Of a stretch of DNA of 64,000 nt, positions 57,261-64,000 are shown in pieces. The stretch comes from Lamellibrachia columna. Lineage: Eukaryota > Annelida > Polychaeta > Sabellida > Siboglinidae. Where the stretch lies: positions 10,169,600 through 10,233,599 of the forward strand of contig OY759269.1 of assembly GCA_963662155.1 (NCBI GenBank). Direction: 5' to 3'. Position 1 is the first letter of the stretch; each line of letters begins with the position of its first letter. Under the pieces are notes generated by a model. The model searched no databases. It was not told the origin of the DNA and worked only from the letters and a program-made list of their open reading frames with translations. The position numbers were made by a program, and so were the translations under genes.

Positions 57261-57947
57261 CATCCTAAATGTGGTATGTGGCCAACAGAAGTCACAGTGA
57301 CGCCCTCTGGAGAGTGGCTCACCAGTCAATTCGCCCACTGTTTCCAGCTTTCCAGGTAGAAAAACATATAGTAAATAACTCTAAATAACTACCTTTGCGT
57401 TTGTTTTAATACCACCTATCGGTAGATCAGAGGCCAGTGGTTCATGGAGGCGAAGGAACATAGAAAGGTGCTTACGCCCGTCCATGGGGCACCACAGGTG
57501 AAACAACACTTTTCCACTAGGACGCAATTATAACGTTTCTTCGGATTCCTGGAAAATATGTGCACGGTTTGTCCTTTATTGACGCATGTTTTGTGAAATT
57601 CGCAAAAATAACATATCTCGTTTTTCAGAAAAACACACCCAAACTGATACCCCTCAATTTCAACCCAGCCCGATGTCTCATTTCGAAATGAGGAACAGTG
57701 AGTGTAGTGATACGCGAGCGGTCTATTGCCATCAAATGAACAGTTTAATACACTAGTGCAGAAAACATTAACTTTACTAACGTATCTGATGTGAAGCATT
57801 AAACGACACAAAGGCAGGTACTATCTACTGATGTTATGTTTTTCTACCTCTCGGACAAAGATGGAAAAGTTGGGCGAATTGAGTGTTAAGCCACTGTTCA
57901 GAGGGCGCCACTGTGGATCATGCTGGCCACATACCACATTTAGGATC
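57261..57947. repeat. Inverted repeat (arms about 110 bp) enclosing direct-repeat copy A'
   Basis: The left arm 57261-57367 (CATCCTAAATGTGGTATGTG, GGGCGAATTG complement, TCTACC complement) is the imperfect reverse complement of 57834-57947 (TATGTTTTTCTACCT, TTGGGCGAATTGAG, GCCACTGTTCAGAGGGCG, GGCCACATACCACATTTAGG). Copy A' (57489-57800) lies between the arms. A short direct repeat GGAGGCGAAGGAACATAGAA also occurs at about 57448 and 57978. It could be a foldback transposon or a rearranged duplication. Confidence 0.7.
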
Positions 57948-58059
57948 CGACTGCCACAAAAAGAGGCAAATTGTGCAAGGAGGCGAAGGAACATAGAAAT
58001 AACGAGTGGACGACGGCGCCTGGGAGGAGATACTGATAGATGCCCCCAAAAGTTAGCGT

Positions 58060-58063
58060 ATTA

Positions 58064-58102
<39 letters not shown>

Positions 58103-58190
58103 TAATAATAATGATAACAATGACAATAATGATAAGAATAATAATGATGATAATAATGACAACAACAGCAACAATAGCAACAACAATGAC
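58060..58190. repeat. (AAT)n microsatellite, degenerate
   Basis: AATAATAATAATAATAATAA passing into AATGATAATAATGACAAC. Confidence 0.95.
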
Positions 58191-60401
58191 AATAATCTAA
58201 CTATAATCGAGCTACAGAACGTCCAAAAATTGCATATATATATTCCATTCACTGTCTTTAGCATGTAGGGATAAGTTGCAAACAAAAACCGTTTAAATTA
58301 AAGAATAAAGAACTGACAATTATAGTCACTCAAGTCACTCAAAGATCAAGGATCTGTGAGGGTTTTGACTCACTGCATGCTCTGATTCTGTATAAACCAG
58401 TTGCTGGAGCAGGTTTTCCGGTAGGCCTATTGACTGTCTGCGCTGTAGGAACATGCTTTTCAGGTATCTTGGCTGGCTGCTTATCAAGGGCAGTATCTTT
58501 CTCTGGAGCTTGACGGTCATGCTGCCCACCGTCGGAGTCGCTCTGAGGTTCGAGATTATGAGTCCGCTGGTACACGGCGCCTCGCTCAGATCGTGCAACG
58601 TACGAGCGTGGAGACCCCGGAAGTGGGGCTCCAGACACGACAGCGGGCTCCAGCGGGTGGTTTGGGACCTGGGGCTCGAAGACGTATATGTTCGTCTCTG
58701 TGGAGTGGGACACAAGTCCGTGTACGGGGGTATTGCGTAACTCTAGGCTCTTAGCATGCTCATGTACGGATCTTTCTTCTCGTTTGATTTTTTCAAGAGT
58801 CTTTTAATGGTCTGCACCTTACTCATCGCAAAGCCGTTCGATTGAAGATAGGTGGGGCTTGACGTTGTATATTGGAAGTCCCACTCATCTACGAACTAGA
58901 TGAATTCACTGCTGAAGTATTGGGGCCCGTTGTCGCTCACAAGTTTCTGACATTTCCCGTGACGCGCCAGAATTCCCTTGATTTTATTGAACACTGTGGC
59001 TGACCGTGTATCCGCGTTAGCATTTCTTGGCGCATCGTCTTCATGACGACAATGCGGTCGCCTTTGAATATCATTGAATCAGCGTACACCAGTTCATCTC
59101 AGTGGTTCCAATGGCTTAGGATAGTTTCTGAACACTCCTTGCGCTGGCTTGGCCACCCTCTTAGTATGACGTGCGTCAGCACTTGCTTGCTTTGGTCGTT
59201 AGCTGTGCTCGTTCGGATTTACCGCTAGTTTGGAGTCACTGATTTGGAGTGTCGCCATCATGTGGTGGACGGCGACATCCGATTTGTCCGAGAACTCGTC
59301 CTTGCTCGTTTTGGTGTGTTTGATGAAGTTACGGCTCAGACAGTCAGTCACTGGTATATCTTTTCCATGTTTGTGGATGATGCTGATGTCATATATGTAG
59401 CGTTGCAGCTCCAGAATCATCATCTGTAGGCGCTTTGGGGTTGATGGGCTTGCGCATGATGGTCTCTAGCGGTTTATGGTCAGACTCTACAGTTGTCTTC
59501 CGTCCGTACATGTATTATCGGCATCGCTCGCAGCCATGTACGATGGCTAGCATCTCACTCTCGATAGTTGCCCAATTCTGCTCGCACCCATCTAGCGCCC
59601 TCGAAATGCCTTCTTGCTTGAGTGTGGCACTGGTGGCCTTCTCTGACGTGTTGACCTGGCGTGTAAGTTCCTTCTTTGGGTCATAGAAAGCTAACACCGG
59701 AGATCGGGTGAAAGTATCCTTCATTTTTGGTGAATGCCGTTTCCACGCAGAGTTGGTGCAAACTTTGCGAAGTAGTTTGCCATGCCCAGTACGGTCGGAA
59801 GTTCAGTTATGTTCACCCGGCTTGCCATCTTCGCGATGGCTTCAACTTTCTTAGGGTCTGGCTTCACGCCATCAGACGATATCACATGGCCGTAGTAGCT
59901 GACTTCGAACAAGTTGAAACGACACTTGTCGACGTTGTGGCGCTGTCCGTTTTCGGGAACGCGTTGGAAAGTTGCACGCAGTGTCTGAAGGTGTTCATCT
60001 CTTGGTGTGCCGGCGGCCTATATGTCATCACTAAGGCCGGTAACACGTGGCATGTTTTCATACGTCTCGTCGACGCGGCGCTGGAACACAACTTGGGCTG
60101 CGTTTATACCGAAAGGCATATGAAGGTATCGATATCGCCCGAATGGAGTATTGAAGGTAGTCATGCGTGACGTGGAGTCTGACAGTTTGATTTGCCAGTA
60201 TCGTCTGCGTGTGCACAGCACTGAGAAATGTCTGGCGCCTGCGAGCTCACTTGTGACGCCCTCATATGACAACACTGGGTTATATGGTAGCTTTATGGCA
60301 GCGTTCAGGTGATGGGGGTCGAGCACACACCAAGATCATCATTTATATTATGCAGTTCTTGTTTGATGTTATGACGGAGTGCCTCTGGTACCCTACGTGG
60401 T

Positions 60402-60476
60402 GGGTGTACGTGGTGGGTGTACGTGGTGGGTGTACGTGGTGGGTGTACGTGGTGGGTGTACGTGGTGGGTGTACGG
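60402..60476. repeat. 15-bp tandem repeat (GGTGGGTGTACGTGG), 5 copies, inside the Ty3/Gypsy remnant
   Basis: GTGTACGTGGTGGGTGTACG repeats with exact units. On the minus strand it encodes repeated THHVHPPRTPT-like peptide between the protease and RT regions. In-frame expansion (15 bp). Confidence 0.95.
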
Positions 60477-61156
60477 CAGGTTTTGCAGCCGGGTGTAGCG
60501 TAATCGAATGTTCTCCTGGAAATTCTCCAATGCCTTCGAACAAATCAGCATACTCAGTGACGAGCTGGTTAAGCACTGCATCATCACTGTTGAACTGAGG
60601 GCGGGTGTCAGCGGTGGCGCCACTGTCGTCGACAGAGAGTACGAGCTTCACATGCTTCAAGTCAACACAGGTCCTAATTTGGGCTTTGCGTGCACGTCAA
60701 CCACGTGGAAGTGTAGATTGTTGATGACACCTTTGTGACAGCATTCGAGTTCTCATACACGGAGGTTGCTGAGTGTGTGGCGCCGTACGCTTGGAGTGTT
60801 ACTTTACTGCGTTTTACCGTCTGCCGTGTGCGCAGCTTATCGAATTCAACCTTATGTAGGATGTTCACTTGAGCGCCGGTGTCTACCTTGAACGCATTTA
60901 TCTTACCGTGGCATGTGAGGTACATTTACGCCGGGTCGTTGCCACGAGTCTCTGAGTTTATAGTGTCAATAAAAAACTCGCCACAAATGTCGCTTTCATC
61001 GTCGTCTGTGTCAGGTGGATCTGGCGACATACTGCAGAGAAGTGATTTCTTACACTTATTTCATGTACGACATCCCGCGGGACATTCTTCGACGTTTGCA
61101 TGTGGATCTTGTCCACAGTTTTCGCATCTTGTTTTGCAAACATCACTCATCGGGCC

Positions 61157-61297
61157 TAGTTTGCTTGGCCGGTTTGGGCTTTTGAAAACTTGTGGCTCCT
61201 CATGGCGGCTTGACGCGACGTCTATCTAGTTTGCTTGGCCGGTTTGGGCTTTTGAAAACTTGTGGCTCCTCCTGGCGGCTTGGCGCGACGTCTCTGG
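61157..61297. repeat. 70-bp tandem duplication
   Basis: TAGTTTGCTTGGCCGGTTTG, then GGCTTTTGAAAACTTGTGGC and TCCTC...GACGTCT, occurs at 61157-61226 and 61227-61297 with three differences. It sits at the junction of the Ty3/Gypsy remnant and the RTE-like LINE. Confidence 0.93.
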
Positions 61298-61299
61298 CT

Positions 61300-62015
61300 G
61301 TTTCTGTTTTAGCGACCATAATCGGTTCGACTGTCGTTCTAAAAATCTTCAGCTTGGTGACACTGCAGATGGGCGCTTTCCAAACTTTGTCAAGGGCGTG
61401 AACTCTTGCCCATGCCTGGGCTTTTCTACCCTGGATGTCATGTTGTGAGTTTGTGTAGGATCCGAGATATTTAAAATCCGCTACTTTCTCAATTTGACCC
61501 ATATCAGACGAGAATACACTATCATTAGCAGACGGGTTGATATGCACGTGTTTTGTTTTGCTTGGATTGAGAAATTGTCCAGAAGATGTGGATGCACTTT
61601 CCACTTTATGGAGTAAAATTTCCTGTCAGCGAATCGAGCGATGTCATCAGCATAATCCATATCAGAGAGACGGCAGGCTGAGTGTCTGATGCTTCGAGGT
61701 CTGTTGAGAGTTAATCCTTCAATCTTCACTAGCAATTCTTAGAATGTAGTCCAAGAATATGATGAAAAGATTTGAGGCGAGATGGTCTCCTTTAAGAACT
61801 CCTGTGTTAATTTTGAAATGTGTAGTTTCCCCTTCGGGTGTGAGTATAACTGTAGAAATGTTTTTTTCTTAGGTACTAGTACGATACCCGAGATCACACA
61901 TTCTGGTGGTCTCTTCCCTAGGTATGTTTCGTTGCAGAACTTAAATAAATCTTTCCTTAACTTGGGTAGTCCCACACGTCAATGGGAATGCCATCTAGTC
62001 CTGGGGCTTTTTAGT
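61300..62015 (-). pseudogene. RTE-like LINE reverse transcriptase fragment, broken
   Basis: Minus-strand frames read, in order from 61975: GLPKLRKDLFKFCNETYLGK with PPECVISGIVLVPKK (RT N-terminal); a middle piece with DMDYADDIARFADR, which keeps the catalytic YADD (about 61660); then FLNPSKTKHVHINPS and FKYLGSYTNSQHDI, ARVHALDKVWKAPI (61604-61300). These are characteristic of RTE-type RT and its thumb. The frame changes at least twice, and the catalytic palm is shortened compared with family length. Confidence 0.8.
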
Positions 62016-62400
62016 TAAGTTAAAGTATTATGATAAAATATCCATTACTTTCTAAGTGTTGTAATTGTTTAGATGGGCATTAATTCCTTCATACGGCGGC
62101 CGTTTTGTTTGTTTTCATGGAAATGGGGGTCTGGCATGAAAATTGCCATTATATGTTTTACTAAAAAAAAACTAGCACACTAATCAGCAATGTGGCATAT
62201 ATGGGGGTTCTAAAAATCTCCCGGTCAAAGATTTGCTGTCTACACCAAGAAGAGGTAGGGCATCTTGATCGGCTCTTGGACGATCTGGAAAAATTCAGGC
62301 ATCCACAGTCAAGGTGTGGCATTAATCCTCTCGTCTGAGTATTCGTGTGGTATGCTTTCTTAAGAGGCCGTTTCACTGAGGATGGTCAGTGTCAGGGTCA
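62016..62400. other. Between the two RTE-like LINE fragments
   Basis: AT-rich sequence with a patch (62210-62345) that may be the degraded start of the downstream LINE's endonuclease. Nothing firm. Confidence 0.3.
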
Positions 62401-64000
62401 AAACCAGAACTGGCGTGTGAATCGTCATCGATGTATATGCACCAGACTCATCTTACCCTGATGACCAATGCCTCGACTCCCTGGATCTGTTCCAGTTAAT
62501 GACCAATGCCGTCCAAAATTGTGAAGAACTACAGGTTCAGGGTGATTTCAATGCAAAAGTGGGTGTCGATCAACATTCTTCCTGGCCAGAAGTTGTTGGA
62601 AAGTTTGTGCTGGGCCGTGCGAATGACGACAACTGCTACAGTTGTGCGATATAAATGACCTCGTCATTGCCAACACAGTGTTTCAACATGTCAACACTAG
62701 GAGAGCCACGTGGATATCACCAGATGGAGGAACCATGAATCATATTGACTATATTTTTGTCCAGAAGAAACTCAAAATCCAGCTGAAGAACTGTAAGACA
62801 CAAAGACCGGCAGAAGTTGGCTTAGATCACTTCTTGGTCATAGCAAATATAGATATCAAACCTTGTGTTTCAAGATTACACAGGAAAGTAGTCAGGAGGT
62901 ACGATGTGGATAAGCTTTGTGACAGAGAAAAAAGGCAAGAGTTGCATGTGAAGATTGATGGAGCCTTTGAACATCCACTGGAACTTAGTGGTAGACCAAT
63001 GGAGGAACTTTGGTTTAATTTCAAAGAGACAAAAAACTCAATAACCGAAAAGGTGGTTGGCTTCAGACGTAGGAAGCGTTTCGTCAATCTTCCATCAATT
63101 CTAGCAACAGAGGGCGAGGACAGGAGAAATGCACGCACAGAGTATTTGAAGAACATCTCAAATGCAGAGATGCGTGAACCGTACAGAGATAAGAACAGAC
63201 CAGTGAAGAAAGCTATAAGAACCCACAAGATATGTGAGAACCGTACAGAGATAAGAACAGACCAGTGAAGAAAGCTATAAGAACCCACAAGATATGCGAG
63301 AACCGTACAGAGATAAGAACAGACCAGTGAAGAAAGCTATAAGAACCCACGAGAGAAAATAACTTGAGGAAAATATATCATTTATGGAGGAGGATTTCAA
63401 GAAAAACAACTCGCAAAATGTGTTTTAAAACGTGCGAGAACTCAGCAACAGGCCATGTAAACACCTCACGGCTGCAAAGGATGGTGAAAACCTAAAACAT
63501 CTAAATAGCTCCAGATGAGGTGTTGAAATGCTGGGAAACACACTTTGAGAAACGTCTTAACACAAATTGGCCAATATCAGAGGAAGCACTTGTCGACATT
63601 CCAGATAACATCCTTGGACTGGTTGGATCACCATTCTCAACAGAGGAGATACAGAAGACTGTCAAAGCTATATAGTAAAAGAAAGCGCCTGGTGTTGATC
63701 GCGTAACGGCTGAAACTTTGAAAGCAGGACGAGAGAAGATGGCTGAGATGCTCGTGAAAATATGCAATGCAGCATGGCATCAGGAAAGGTTATCAACATA
63801 TTGGTGCAGAAGTATGATAAACCAATTACATAAGATATGGTGCAAGTTAACACGGTCAAACTAACGAACTACTGGTTTCTCTGATATCCAACCCAGGGTA
63901 AGGTGTTCTGCAAGGTAATACTCATGAGGATATATGACATCATTCACACATATCTATCAAAGCAGCAGTTTGGATTCACGAAGAACAGAGGGGCAGCAGA
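62400..64000 (+). pseudogene. RTE-like LINE ORF2, endonuclease to start of RT, broken; runs off the window
   Basis: Endonuclease parts: VIDVYAPDSS, GDFNAKVGVD (62541-62570), then after a shift CDINDLVIANTVFQHVNTRR, ATWISPDGGTMNHIDYIFVQ and VGLDHFLVIANI (62642-62870; the usual SDHH reads LDHF). The open frame ends at 63268, where a 62-bp tandem repeat breaks it. RT start motifs follow at 63690 (KKAPGVDRVTAETLKAG, preceded by in-frame stops) and VKICNAAWHQERLS. The copy is inactive and continues past 64000. Confidence 0.85.
63174..63350. repeat. 62-bp tandem repeat, 2.9 copies, inside the RTE-like LINE
   Basis: GAACCGTACAGAGATAAGAA, then CAGACCAGTGAAGAAAGCTA and TAAGAACCCACAAGATATG, repeats at 63176, 63238 and 63300. 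Because 62 is not a multiple of three, the duplication itself breaks the ORF. Confidence 0.96.

Larger units (their letters stand above)
58330..61310 (-). pseudogene. Decayed Ty3/Gypsy-type LTR retrotransposon gag-pol
   Basis: Read on the minus strand, in order: a CCHC zinc-knuckle-like motif CENCGQDPHANVEEC (about 61145-61080); a protease active site VDTGAQVNIL (60925-60700); reverse transcriptase with TSELAGARHFSV, YWQIKL, FNTPFGRYRY and PFGI (60326-60018); a thumb with YYGHVISSDGVKPDPKKVEA (59912-59760); RNase H region (59724-59400); and integrase remnant FVDEWDFQYTTSSPTYLQSN with RNTPVHGL (about 58900-58680). Stops and frameshifts separate every domain. The first RT catalytic Asp is replaced (FSVLC), the YxDD box reads LSDD, and the integrase Glu after SNG is lost. 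LTRs were not found. It is dead. Confidence 0.88.

Overview
This is a 64 kb piece of an animal nuclear genome. It is AT-rich, has intron-split genes with GT-AG junctions, and carries much repeated and transposon-derived DNA. It is most likely a mollusc, or at least a lophotrochozoan: the second gene joins VWA, EGF, chitin-binding type 2 and laminin-G-like domains, a set known from Pif/BMSP-type shell-matrix proteins. The organism call is inference from domain content, not a database match.

Layout. (1) Positions 308-17357 (+) hold the last 16 coding exons of a PITPNM/RdgB/Nir-family phosphatidylinositol transfer protein; the N-terminal PITP domain lies upstream of the window. All 16 exons join in phase and give about 920 residues covering the DDHD domain, the LNS2 domain and the C-terminus. 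Its introns carry minisatellites (17, 40, 26 and 28 bp units), a SINE and several LINE fragments. (2) Positions 17358-36600 are a repeat-dominated intergenic region, possibly including a long 3' UTR. It holds CA and CG-rich microsatellites, a pair of diverged dispersed repeats, a 95-bp perfect hairpin, a 60-bp minisatellite with 420-bp higher-order structure, LINE and SINE debris, and two GGCCCGG-rich hAT-like elements with perfect 8-bp target duplications. (3) Positions 36629-55043 (+) hold a complete secreted-protein gene. It has a TATA box, a likely non-coding first exon, a signal peptide, a VWA domain, twelve full EGF exons (nine in a 473-bp tandem array that also carries nine half-EGF exons), a chitin-binding domain and a LamG-like domain. 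A nearly intact CR1-like LINE sits in one LamG intron. (4) Positions 55044-64000 hold the 3' UTR, simple repeats, an inverted-repeat structure, a decayed minus-strand Ty3/Gypsy element, and two broken RTE-like LINEs on opposite strands.

How the genes relate. PITPNM-type proteins act inside the cell in lipid exchange at ER-plasma membrane contacts; the second gene is predicted to be extracellular matrix. I see no functional link between them. The most notable signals are the alternating half/full EGF exon array, a minisatellite that multiplies the exon-2 splice donor of PITPNM about 38 times, and the two hAT-like elements.
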